From: Candidatus Pelagibacter sp.
GTDB lineage: Bacteria; Pseudomonadota; Alphaproteobacteria; Pelagibacterales; Pelagibacteraceae
Length of the DNA: 16,299 nt
Reading direction: 5' to 3'
Assembly (NCBI GenBank): GCA_017880265.1
Contig: JAFJTK010000138.1
Location: 1 to 16,299, forward strand
The notes beneath the pieces were generated by a model, which searched no databases, was not told the origin of the DNA, and saw only the letters and a program-made list of their open reading frames with translations. Positions 1 through 6,952 of this stretch are shown here, piece after piece. How positions within the stretch are numbered: the stretch's first letter is position 1; each line of letters begins with the position of its first letter. A program made the position numbers and the translations under genes.

Positions 1-719
1 ATTTCGTTTGTTAATTGGACTTTATAAAAACAAGGTTCATTATCTTTCCAACCAATTTGATTTAAATAATTAGCTGCAGATGCATAAGCATCGTGATTAT
101 CTTTTAAATCAATTGAATTGTTTTTATCAAAATCTACTGCGTAATTTTTCATTGTTGAAGGCATAAACTGAAAAAAACCAAATGCTCCTGCCCAGGAACC
201 ATATAATGTTTGATAATCAATCTGATTTTTTTCTATCAACTTTAATAATATTATTAATTCATTTGAAAAAAATTCAGATCGTCGTTTATCAAAACTTAAA
301 GTTGCTAAAGATGACAATATATCCATTTTACCAACATAAGTACCAAAATTAGTTTCTATACCCATTAATGCTAAAAGGAGTTCTTTTTCTATATTATATA
401 GATTTTCTACCGTGTTAATTAGATTTATATTTTTTTTATAAAAATCTATTCCCTTAGAAACTTTTTTTGAAGAAGTTCTTTTTGAGATATACGTTTTGGT
501 ATCTTCATAAAATTCTGGTTGATATCGGTCGTATTTAATTACATCTGGCAAAAATTTTATATCAGCCATAACAATATCAAATGTTTCTTCAGAAATATCA
601 TTTTCCAATGCAGTTTTTTTGAAACTTTCTTTCCAGGCATTAAAACCAGTTGGATTTTCTGAAAATGATGGAGTGAAAGAAAAAAATATAATTATAAATA
701 AATAGTTAATTAGTTTCAT
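1..719 (-). CDS. Lytic murein transglycosylase, GH103 (MltB/SLT_2) family, partial at 3' end
   Basis: Periplasmic enzyme expected to cleave the MurNAc-GlcNAc bond of peptidoglycan, leaving 1,6-anhydro ends. The frame opens with ATG at 719-717 and stays open to the window edge (239 residues seen), so the C-terminus is missing. Residues 1-20 form a signal peptide (hydrophobic stretch after K2, ending SFS-EN). The GH103 core is clear: GIETNFG at 120-126 with the catalytic Glu at 122, then the LATLSFDKRR block, the GSWAGAFGFFQFMPST block, an EF-hand-like DFDKNNSIDL loop and the ANYLNQIGW motif. The start overlaps the last 14 bases of the upstream transporter gene on the same strand, so the two are probably co-transcribed. 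No lipobox is seen, so this is likely a soluble form rather than an MltB-type lipoprotein. The family call is firm; the exact paralogue is not. Confidence 0.9.
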   Translation of the reverse strand, partial: MKLINYLFIIIFFSFTPSFSENPTGFNAWKESFKKTALENDISEETFDIVMADIKFLPDVIKYDRYQPEFYEDTKTYISKRTSSKKVSKGIDFYKKNINLINTVENLYNIEKELLLALMGIETNFGTYVGKMDILSSLATLSFDKRRSEFFSNELIILLKLIEKNQIDYQTLYGSWAGAFGFFQFMPSTMKNYAVDFDKNNSIDLKDNHDAYASAANYLNQIGWKDNEPCFYKVQLTNE

Positions 720-1584
720 ATAAATCTTTCAAATATATAATTACAGCAATCCAAATAAAAATAAAACTAACTAATTTTTCTAATGAAAATGGTTCATCAT
801 AATAAAAATATCCTAGTAAAAATTGAAATGTTGGAGTGATATAAAAAATCATACCTGTTGCACCTAATCCACATAATTCAACACCTCTAACATATAAAAA
901 TAAAGGTATTATCGTCATTGGACCTGCTAAAAAAATAAATAACATCATTGGAGGATCAGAGAGTTTAAAATCATTGTGTCCATTTATCGTTATTAAATAA
1001 AAAGCAACTAGTGCAAAGGGTAATATATAAAAGCTTTCAATTAAAAGACCTATATCAGTATCAATATTAATTTTTTTTCTAACAAGATTGTAAAAGCCCC
1101 AACTTAAAGCAACTATAATACCTACCCATGGCAAAGATTTGATACTTATTAAAACTAAATATAAAATAGATATAATCACTAATACAATTGATAGTATTCT
1201 TTTTTTATTAAGTTTTTCTTTAAAAAAAATATAACCAAGCATTACACTTAAAATTGGCATCATAAAATAACCAAAGCTTGCATCAATTATCCTATTGGTT
1301 GCTATAGCATAAATCCACACAGCCCAATTTATAAAAATAAGAAAACCAGATAAAAATAAATAAAACAAATTTTTTTTATTTTTGATTATGGAAAAAAAAA
1401 TATTCCACTTTGAAAAAAAAAAAGTTGTTAAAATTAATGTAAATGTTGTCCATAGACATCGGTGAACAACTAATTCGATATGACCAATGTATGTAATGTA
1501 TTTAAAATACAAAACACCAAAAAAACCCCACCAAAAAGAACCAAATCCAGCTAAGAACAGTCCTTTATTAAATTCTTTATTCAT
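706..1584 (-). CDS. rarD: EamA/DMT-family transporter, RarD-like
   Basis: Inner-membrane protein of 292 residues (RarD proteins are about 290-300), with about ten hydrophobic segments and almost no soluble domain. RarD-type signatures are visible in order: a WGFFGVLYFK stretch near residue 20, an E-L-V-V-H-R-x-L-W motif near 37-45, and INWAVWIYAIATNRIIDASFGYF at about 84-107 followed by MMPILSVMLGYIFFKEKL. These match the conserved asparagine-tryptophan and SLGYF-N-P blocks of the family, although the family's usual Asn after GYF is Met here. The substrate is unknown; the name comes from chloramphenicol sensitivity, and drug or metabolite export is only a possibility. The gene contains an 11-T and a 9-T run on the coding strand. 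Its end overlaps the start of the transglycosylase gene, and its start lies 85 bp from the divergent tRNA-Ser. Confidence 0.85.
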   Translation of the reverse strand: MNKEFNKGLFLAGFGSFWWGFFGVLYFKYITYIGHIELVVHRCLWTTFTLILTTFFFSKWNIFFSIIKNKKNLFYLFLSGFLIFINWAVWIYAIATNRIIDASFGYFMMPILSVMLGYIFFKEKLNKKRILSIVLVIISILYLVLISIKSLPWVGIIVALSWGFYNLVRKKINIDTDIGLLIESFYILPFALVAFYLITINGHNDFKLSDPPMMLFIFLAGPMTIIPLFLYVRGVELCGLGATGMIFYITPTFQFLLGYFYYDEPFSLEKLVSFIFIWIAVIIYLKDLYETN

Positions 1585-1669
1585 AGGAACTATTGATTAA
1601 TAAGTTATAGCTTTTATTAGACTATTTTATGGTTGAATTAAATAATTTTAATAATAAAACAATCTTCAC

Positions 1670-1759
1670 GGAAGGATGGCAGAGTGGTTGAATGCACCGG
1701 TCTTGAAAACCGGCAAAGGGGCAACTCTTTCCTGAGTTCGAATCTCAGTCCTTCCGCCA
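1670..1759 (+). tRNA. tRNA-Ser (anticodon UGA)
   Basis: A 90-nt type II tRNA with CCA encoded. The acceptor stem GGAAGGA (1670-1676) pairs with TCCTTCC (1749-1755), followed by discriminator G and CCA. The anticodon stem CCGGT (1697-1701) pairs with ACCGG (1709-1713) around the loop CTTGAAA, with anticodon TGA at 1704-1706. A long variable arm follows, as expected for serine, then a GTTCGAATC T-loop. The 3' terminal A at 1759 directly abuts the stop codon of sdhE, which runs the other way. Confidence 0.97.
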
Positions 1760-2032
1760 TTAATTTTTCTCACTATCATATTTGAAGTTTTTAAATAAGG
1801 AATTAATATAATTTTCCTTAAATTCAAAATCACAATCTAAACCATTATAGTAATTGTATAAATTTGTGTCATCGATATCTAGTAATTTTTCTAAATCATT
1901 AAGATCTTTAAGGCTTAATATTTCAATGTACTTTTTGGTAAAAGATCCTAATAGTTTGTCCATTTCTTTTGTGCCACGATAGTTTGATCTGTAAATAATC
2001 TTTTTTTTTAATAGATCTATATTGAGAGTCAT
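1760..2032 (-). CDS. sdhE: FAD assembly factor SdhE (succinate dehydrogenase assembly factor 2)
   Basis: A small soluble cytoplasmic protein of 90 residues (family usual 80-100) that promotes covalent attachment of FAD to the flavoprotein subunit of succinate dehydrogenase. The diagnostic motif is present: Y-R-S-N-Y-R-G-T-K-E-M-D-K-L-L-G-S-F at residues 14-31, with the conserved RG at 19-20, E23, D25 and LLG. An acidic helical second half with paired asparagines and aspartates follows. The gene diverges from recG, with only 22 bp between the two start codons, and its stop codon touches the 3' end of tRNA-Ser. A sdhE-recG pairing is, as far as I recall, common in alphaproteobacteria. A 9-A run lies near the start (codons 8-11). 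No Shine-Dalgarno sequence is visible. Confidence 0.88.
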   Translation of the reverse strand: MTLNIDLLKKKIIYRSNYRGTKEMDKLLGSFTKKYIEILSLKDLNDLEKLLDIDDTNLYNYYNGLDCDFEFKENYINSLFKNFKYDSEKN

Positions 2033-2054
2033 AAATATAATATATTATCACTTC
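2033..2054. promoter_or_regulatory. 22-bp divergent sdhE/recG start region with overlapping -10-like hexamers
   Basis: The gap between the two ATGs is all A/T except for C2049, C2051 and C2054. On the plus strand there is TATAAT at 2036-2041 and TATTAT at 2043-2048. On the minus strand a GATAAT-like hexamer overlaps them. If either plus-strand hexamer is a -10 box, the recG transcript has a leader of at most about 7 nt or none. There is no room for a Shine-Dalgarno site on either side. The promoter role is inferred. Confidence 0.4.
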
Positions 2055-4106
2055 ATGACTAATAAAAGTAATTATGAATATCTTTTATCAGATTTAACTA
2101 AACTTAAAGGGGTTGGTGCTAAAACAACTAATTTATTAAAAAAAAAGAAAATTAATAATATTTTTGACTTGTTATGGAAGTTGCCCAAATCCTATACGGA
2201 TAGAAGTCGTTCGACAAAAATAAAGGATTTGAAAATTGGTGAAAATCAAACAATTACTATTATTCCTCAAAAATATTCTTTTCCAAGAGTAAGAAATCTA
2301 CCAAATAAAGTTTCTTGTGCTGACGAAACAGGTGAAATTGATTGTATTTTTTTTAATAGTTATGAAGGTTATGTAAGAAAAATTCTTCCTCTAAAAAAAG
2401 AGATAACTATTAGTGGAAAAATTGGTTTTTTTAGAAACAAATATCAACTTACTAATCCCAAATATATTTCCGAAGACTCCTCACTTATTAAGCAAAAACA
2501 TAATACATACTCATTAACTGAAGGAATTTCTGAAAAAATTTATAGTAAGATTATTAATCAAATAATAAAGAATCTCCCCATTTTAAATGAATGGCACTCA
2601 GATAATATTTTAAATAAATTTGGAAAAATAAAGTGGAATGACGCAATTGTTGAATTACATAAACCAGAAAATATAGGTAATTACAAAAAAAATTTTTATC
2701 AAAGGTTGGCTTTTGATGAAATTTTTTCAACATTTTTAGTTAACTCTGAAATAAGAAAGAAAATTAAAAAAATTAAAAAGAAAAGCAAACTCGTAGATAA
2801 AGCAAAACAAGATAAAATTCTAAATAAATTAGAATTTACGCTTACTAAAGATCAGTTTAAAACATTAGAAGAAATAAATAACGACCTTTCGTCAACCAAT
2901 AAAATGTTTAGACTGCTTCAAGGCGATGTTGGAAGTGGAAAAACCATAGTATCTTTGCTAGCTGCATATAATACAATTAATTCAGGATTTCAGGTCGCTT
3001 TTATGGCACCAACAGAAATACTTGCAAGACAGCATTTCAACTTTGCGAAAAAACTTTTTTCAAACCAAATCAATATTGAATTAATTTCTGGTAAATCTGA
3101 ATATAAAAATAAAAAAGAAATTTTAAAAAAATTAGCTGATAATCAAATAGATATAATTTTTGGGACTCATGCAATTTTTCAAAAAAAAGTATTTTTTAAC
3201 AATTTAGGATTAATTATTATAGATGAACAGCACAAATTTGGTGTTAATCAAAGAAAACGTTTATCTGATAAAGGTGGAAAAGATTGTGATGTTTTGTTAA
3301 TGACGGCAACTCCTATACCCAGAACATTAACAATGACACTTTATGGAGATATGGATCTATCAATTATACGAGAAAAACCTAAATCCAGAAAACCAATTAA
3401 AACATATAGCAAATTAGAAAGTAAAATTGATGATGTTATTAAGTTTATTAAAAAAGAAATTAAATTTGGAAACCAAATTTTTTGGGTTTGTCCACTTATT
3501 GAAGAAAGTAAAAAATTAGATCATTCATCTGCAGTTAAAAAATTTGAATATCTGAATAAAATTTTTCCTAATCAAGTATCTCTTTTACATGGCAAAACTG
3601 ATTTAGAAGATAAAGAAGTTATCTTAGATAATTTTTTAAAGAAAAAATTCCAGATTTTAGTATCAACTACAATTATTGAAGTTGGTATAGATTTTCCAAA
3701 TGCAAATGTAATAATAATAGAAAATGCAAACAAATTTGGTTTATCTCAATTACATCAGCTAAGAGGTCGTGTTGGAAGAGGCGATAAAGACTCAACCTGT
3801 ATTCTTATGTTTAAATCTAACCTAAGTGAAAATGCAAAAAAAAGAATAAATATTTTAAAAGAGTCTACTGATGGTTTTTATATTTCAGAGGAAGATATGA
3901 AAATAAGAGGTTTTGGTGACATATTAGGATTTAAACAAAGTGGAATTAAAAATTTCAAATTAGCTGACCCAATCCATAATAGTGACCTTTTTCTACTAGC
4001 TGAGAAAGAAATTAGAAGAATTGAAATGGATAATGAGAATATTAGTAAGTTTAAACCGCTTATAAAATTATACGATAGAGCAGATATTATAAACGATATT
4101 GCCTAG
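2055..4106 (+). CDS. recG: ATP-dependent DNA helicase RecG
   Basis: A superfamily 2 translocase that regresses stalled replication forks and migrates Holliday and R-loop branches. The chosen start, ATG at 2055, gives 683 residues (E. coli RecG has 693). A TTG at 2022 in the same frame would lie inside the sdhE start and adds a non-conserved 11-residue tail. The N-terminal wedge domain begins with the LTKLKGVGAKT helix-hairpin-like segment and an OB fold over about residues 60-150. The helicase motifs are intact: Walker A GDVGSGKT at 290-297, the PTEILA block, DEQH at 390-393 (motif II), MTATPIPRT from 416 (motif III), the TTIIEVGID block and the QLHQLRGRVGRG motif from 565 (motif VI and start of the TRG element). 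The TRG tail and the TGFEIAEEDL-like segment (here DGFYISEEDMKIRGFGDILG) are present. The stop overlaps that of the convergent DUF502 gene. Confidence 0.96.
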   Translation: MTNKSNYEYLLSDLTKLKGVGAKTTNLLKKKKINNIFDLLWKLPKSYTDRSRSTKIKDLKIGENQTITIIPQKYSFPRVRNLPNKVSCADETGEIDCIFFNSYEGYVRKILPLKKEITISGKIGFFRNKYQLTNPKYISEDSSLIKQKHNTYSLTEGISEKIYSKIINQIIKNLPILNEWHSDNILNKFGKIKWNDAIVELHKPENIGNYKKNFYQRLAFDEIFSTFLVNSEIRKKIKKIKKKSKLVDKAKQDKILNKLEFTLTKDQFKTLEEINNDLSSTNKMFRLLQGDVGSGKTIVSLLAAYNTINSGFQVAFMAPTEILARQHFNFAKKLFSNQINIELISGKSEYKNKKEILKKLADNQIDIIFGTHAIFQKKVFFNNLGLIIIDEQHKFGVNQRKRLSDKGGKDCDVLLMTATPIPRTLTMTLYGDMDLSIIREKPKSRKPIKTYSKLESKIDDVIKFIKKEIKFGNQIFWVCPLIEESKKLDHSSAVKKFEYLNKIFPNQVSLLHGKTDLEDKEVILDNFLKKKFQILVSTTIIEVGIDFPNANVIIIENANKFGLSQLHQLRGRVGRGDKDSTCILMFKSNLSENAKKRINILKESTDGFYISEEDMKIRGFGDILGFKQSGIKNFKLADPIHNSDLFLLAEKEIRRIEMDNENISKFKPLIKLYDRADIINDIA

Positions 4107-4720
4107 GATTGTTTGGTAGAAGTTCCTGCGGAAACAATAAATTTAGAAGCTTCTTCAAAAGTCATGTTTAAATAAATCACGTCTTCAATTGGAAACATTA
4201 ACAAGAAGCCACTTGTAGGATTTGGTGTGGTTGGAACAAAAACATTGATTAGTTTTTTGTTAGTTTTTTCTGCCATCTCACCTGTATTTTCTTTTGTAGC
4301 AAATCCTACTGCCCAAACTCCTTTTCTTGGGTATTCAATTAAGACTACACTTTTTTTATTATCATCTTTTTTAGAGAACGTTTCGGTCATTTGAACAATT
4401 GCCGAATAAACAGTTCTTAAAAAGGGAATCCTTTTAAATAGATCATCAATTAATTTTAAAATTCTTCTTCCAAAAAAGGATAAAGATAGTCCACCCACTA
4501 TAGTTATTAATAATATTGATATTAAAATTTCTACGCCAGGAATATCAAATGGTAAATAATGATTAGGGTTAAGATTTTTTGGAATTAAATTAGAAGATAT
4601 CCCTATTAAAATCTTACTAAGATATAATGTAAAACCAATTGGAATAAGTACAACAACACCGGTAATAAAATAGTTTCTAAGTGTTAAAGATAATGATTTT
4701 CTCTTTGATTTTTTTTCCAT
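4103..4720 (-). CDS. DUF502 family inner-membrane protein
   Basis: A 205-residue membrane protein of the DUF502 family; its biochemical function is unknown. A basic N-terminus (KKSKRKS) is followed by two membrane segments at about 17-39 and 63-84. A soluble C-terminal half follows, with the family's recognisable blocks: IPFLRTVYSAIVQMTETF (98-115), the GVWAVGFAT strand (134-142), and VFVPTTPNPTSGFLLMFP (160-177). The gene sits next to recG in a convergent arrangement. The sequence CTAG at 4103-4106 supplies the stop codon of both genes. Upstream on the same strand, 4 bp from its ATG, ends a possible 25-residue membrane peptide. The family assignment is strong and nothing in the window fixes a role. 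Confidence 0.88.
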   Translation of the reverse strand: MEKKSKRKSLSLTLRNYFITGVVVLIPIGFTLYLSKILIGISSNLIPKNLNPNHYLPFDIPGVEILISILLITIVGGLSLSFFGRRILKLIDDLFKRIPFLRTVYSAIVQMTETFSKKDDNKKSVVLIEYPRKGVWAVGFATKENTGEMAEKTNKKLINVFVPTTPNPTSGFLLMFPIEDVIYLNMTFEEASKFIVSAGTSTKQS

Positions 4721-4724
4721 ATTA

Positions 4725-4802
4725 TTAGTTAAAACTTGAATAAATTACAAAAGAAATAGCAACAATAAATAATACTATTAGAATTTTATTATTAAGATTC
4801 AT
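4725..4802 (-). CDS. Possible 25-residue single-pass membrane peptide
   Basis: A short open frame from ATG at 4802-4800 to TAA at 4727-4725. The product has a short polar N-terminus with one lysine (MNLNNK), then an uninterrupted hydrophobic stretch ILIVLFIVAISFVIYSSF, and ends in Asn. This is long enough to span a membrane once. It lies 4 bp upstream of the DUF502 gene on the same strand, so it would share that transcript. Against it: very AT-rich DNA easily gives hydrophobic short frames, and no Shine-Dalgarno sequence is present. It may simply be leader DNA. No family is recognised. Confidence 0.4.
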   Translation of the reverse strand: MNLNNKILIVLFIVAISFVIYSSFN

Positions 4803-4804
4803 AA

Positions 4805-4810
4805 TATAAT
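4805..4810 (+). promoter_or_regulatory. Candidate -10 box for the M48 protease gene
   Basis: A perfect TATAAT lies 23 bp upstream of the ATG at 4834. A convincing -35 hexamer at standard spacing is not seen, and such hexamers are frequent in this base composition, so the assignment is tentative. Confidence 0.3.
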
Positions 4811-4833
4811 GTTATTATCAATTTTATATTAAA

Positions 4834-5661
4834 ATGAATAGAAGAAAATTTTTGTCCTTTGTAGGTTGTAGCTGTGGTGGTTTTTTACTGCCCTCTTGCA
4901 CAACTGCACCAATTACTGAGAGAAAACAATTAAAAATTATTTCAGAAGCTAAACTGAACGCACAAGCTGCTAGCGTTTATGAAAAAATTAAAGAAAAAGA
5001 AAAAATGAGTGATGACACTAAAACACTCAATGAAATTAAAAATATTGGTAAAAAAATGGAAGACTCGATTTCTGAGTATTTTGATAGAGAGAATTTAGAT
5101 GATCCAACCAAAAATTTTGATTGGGAATACATTTTAATAGATAAAAAGAAAGTACGTAATGCATGGTGTATGCCTGGAGGCAAGATAGCAGTTTATACGG
5201 GTATATTAGATGCAACTAAAAACACTAATGGTTTAGCTGCGGTAATGGGTCATGAAATTGCTCACGCTGTTGCCAAACATTCTGTAGAAAGAGCTAGTAG
5301 AGGAACATTATTAAATGTTGGAACTAGAATTATTGATATTGCAAGTGGTGGTGTTTTGTCGGATATTAATCGAACAACTGGACAAAATACAGTTGGTTTA
5401 CTAGCTCAACTTGGAATTCTTAATCCTTTTAATAGAAAACAGGAAAGCGAAGCTGATTATCTAGGAATGATATTCGCTTCATTATCTGGTTATGATATCA
5501 GAGAAACAGTTAAAATTTGGGAAAGAATGAAAGAACTTAATAAAGGTAAAGAACCACCTGAATTTTTAAGTACACACCCATCTTCTGATAATAGAATTAA
5601 AGATTTGAATGAAAAAATGAATGAAGTAATTTTAGACTATCCACCAATTAAAATTACATAA
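4834..5661 (+). CDS. M48 family zinc metalloprotease with Tat/lipoprotein-like leader
   Basis: A 275-residue zinc endopeptidase of the periplasmic M48 group (relatives of BepA/LoiP/YcaL, which act in envelope protein quality control). The HEIAH zinc motif is at residues 140-144, the third-ligand block ESEAD at 204-208, and the substrate-side segment MPGGKIAVYTG lies upstream of it. A typical THPSSDNRI motif closes the domain. The N-terminus is unusual: N-R-R-K-F-L at 2-7 resembles a twin-arginine signal, followed by a hydrophobic stretch with Cys12 and Cys14 and a lipobox-like LLPSC ending at Cys22, so a Tat-exported lipoprotein is plausible. There is no TPR tail like that of BepA; the protein ends soon after the peptidase domain. 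It is monocistronic here, lying between divergent DUF502 and the convergent tRNA-Lys, 9 bp away. The precise orthologue is uncertain. Confidence 0.9.
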   Translation: MNRRKFLSFVGCSCGGFLLPSCTTAPITERKQLKIISEAKLNAQAASVYEKIKEKEKMSDDTKTLNEIKNIGKKMEDSISEYFDRENLDDPTKNFDWEYILIDKKKVRNAWCMPGGKIAVYTGILDATKNTNGLAAVMGHEIAHAVAKHSVERASRGTLLNVGTRIIDIASGGVLSDINRTTGQNTVGLLAQLGILNPFNRKQESEADYLGMIFASLSGYDIRETVKIWERMKELNKGKEPPEFLSTHPSSDNRIKDLNEKMNEVILDYPPIKIT

Positions 5662-5670
5662 TTTAAATAG

Positions 5671-5746
<76 letters not shown>

Positions 5747-5751
5747 CCATA

Positions 5752-5766
5752 TATTCAAATTGAATA
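5752..5766. repeat. 15-bp perfect palindrome 5' of tRNA-Lys
   Basis: TATTCAA-A-TTGAATA, with 7-bp arms and a one-base centre, ends 5 bp before the mature 5' end of tRNA-Lys. It could be a protein site, a processing or termination element between tgt and the tRNA, or chance in AT-rich DNA. No T-run follows the arms on the minus strand, so it is not a classical terminator. Confidence 0.45.
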
Positions 5767-5830
5767 GTTGTTATATACAGAATTATTCTATTTTTTCAAA
5801 CGTCAAATTGAACAAAAAATTGTTTATCTT

Positions 5831-6943
5831 CTACAACTTATCTATGTATTTATCATGAAATTGATCAAATGTACCCTCAGATATATTCTTTCTAATTGCT
5901 GACATTAATTCTTGATAAAAATTAATATTATGAAGAGTTAAGAGCATAGAAGCTAAAATCTCATTAGTATTAAACAAGTGATTCAAATAATTTTTTGAAT
6001 ATTTATTAAGGTTTAAATTGTTACAATTAGGATCCAGGGGAGTATTATCAGTTTGATACTTATTATTTTTAATATTTAATCTTCCTTCCCATGTAAAAGC
6101 TAATCCAGTTCTTCCTGATCTAGTAGGTAAGACACAATCAAACATATCAATCCCTCTTTTAACAGCACCAATAATATCAGAAGGAGTACCTACCCCCATC
6201 AGATAATGAGGTTTTTCATCTGGAAGATGTTCTTTGATATCATCCAATACTCCAAACATTTCATTTTGAGACTCCCCTACTGCTAGTCCACCCATCGCAT
6301 AACCATCAAAACCAATTTTAATTAGTTCTGTTAATGATTTAATTCTAAGATCTTTAAATAAACCACCTTGAACAATTCCAAATAGTGCTTTGTGAGGATT
6401 ATTACCAAAAGCCTTTTTTGATCTCTCGGCCCAGTACAAAGATAAATCCATTGATTTTTTGATTACATCGTAGTCATTTGATTTTCGTGGACACTCATCC
6501 ATTATCATGACTATGTCTGAGTTTAACCCCAATTGAATTCTTATACTCTCCTCAGGACTTAAAAAAAATTTTTTACCATCAACGTGGGAATTAAAAATAG
6601 CTCCTTTTTCTCTATCTATTTTATTAAGTTTAGATAATGACATTACTTGAAATCCACCTGAATCTGTAAGAATTGGTAAATCACAATTCATAAAATTATG
6701 AAGACCACCTGCTAATTGGACTCTTTCAACACCAGGTCTAATCATTAAATGATAAGTGTTGGATAATATTATTTCAGATCCAGTTTTTTTAATATCATCA
6801 ATGGTACAAGCTTTTACTGTAGCTTGTGTACCAACAGGCATAAAAGCAGGTGTATTAATATTACCTCTATGGGTCTCAATTAAACCACACCTTGCAAATT
6901 TGTCTTTTTTTAAAACTTTAAAGGCAAAATCTTTTAATGCCAT
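5831..6943 (-). CDS. tgt: tRNA-guanine transglycosylase (queuosine pathway), degenerate zinc site
   Basis: Swaps guanine-34 of GUN-anticodon tRNAs (Tyr, His, Asn, Asp) for a queuosine precursor by base exchange. The protein has 370 residues, normal for the bacterial enzyme. The catalytic TIM-barrel motifs are complete: TDSGGFQ at 93-99 with general acid/base D94, MDEC with D149, VQGG with Q192, GGLAVGE at 218-224, MGVG at 249-252, and the nucleophile D269 in FDCVLPTRSGRTG, which continues into the tRNA-anticodon recognition segment. The usual zinc motif is CxCxxC-x25-H. Here only Cys307 and His338 remain: the second and third cysteine positions are Asn309 and Leu312, with spacing otherwise conserved. 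The reading frame is intact and surrounding motifs (YLxHL, TLHN) are kept, so this is substitution, not frameshift. It is last in the ssb-gyrA-coaD-ppi-tgt run, 9 bp after ppi. Confidence 0.95.
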   Translation of the reverse strand: MALKDFAFKVLKKDKFARCGLIETHRGNINTPAFMPVGTQATVKACTIDDIKKTGSEIILSNTYHLMIRPGVERVQLAGGLHNFMNCDLPILTDSGGFQVMSLSKLNKIDREKGAIFNSHVDGKKFFLSPEESIRIQLGLNSDIVMIMDECPRKSNDYDVIKKSMDLSLYWAERSKKAFGNNPHKALFGIVQGGLFKDLRIKSLTELIKIGFDGYAMGGLAVGESQNEMFGVLDDIKEHLPDEKPHYLMGVGTPSDIIGAVKRGIDMFDCVLPTRSGRTGLAFTWEGRLNIKNNKYQTDNTPLDPNCNNLNLNKYSKNYLNHLFNTNEILASMLLTLHNINFYQELMSAIRKNISEGTFDQFHDKYIDKL

Positions 6944-6952
6944 TTAAAGAAA

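Noticed and set aside
2022..2054. Upstream TTG start for recG adding 11 residues
   Set aside because: It overlaps the sdhE start codon and gives a tail unlike RecG. The ATG at 2055 fits the family length and N-terminus.
4977..5183. Hydrophobic open frame antisense to the M48 protease gene
   Set aside because: It is a by-product of lysine- and glutamate-rich codons in the real gene on the other strand.
5780..5800. AGAAT-T-ATTCT followed by a T-run as a rho-independent terminator for the M48 gene
   Set aside because: The stem is only 5 A/T-rich base pairs and lies beyond the convergent tRNA-Lys; too weak to call.
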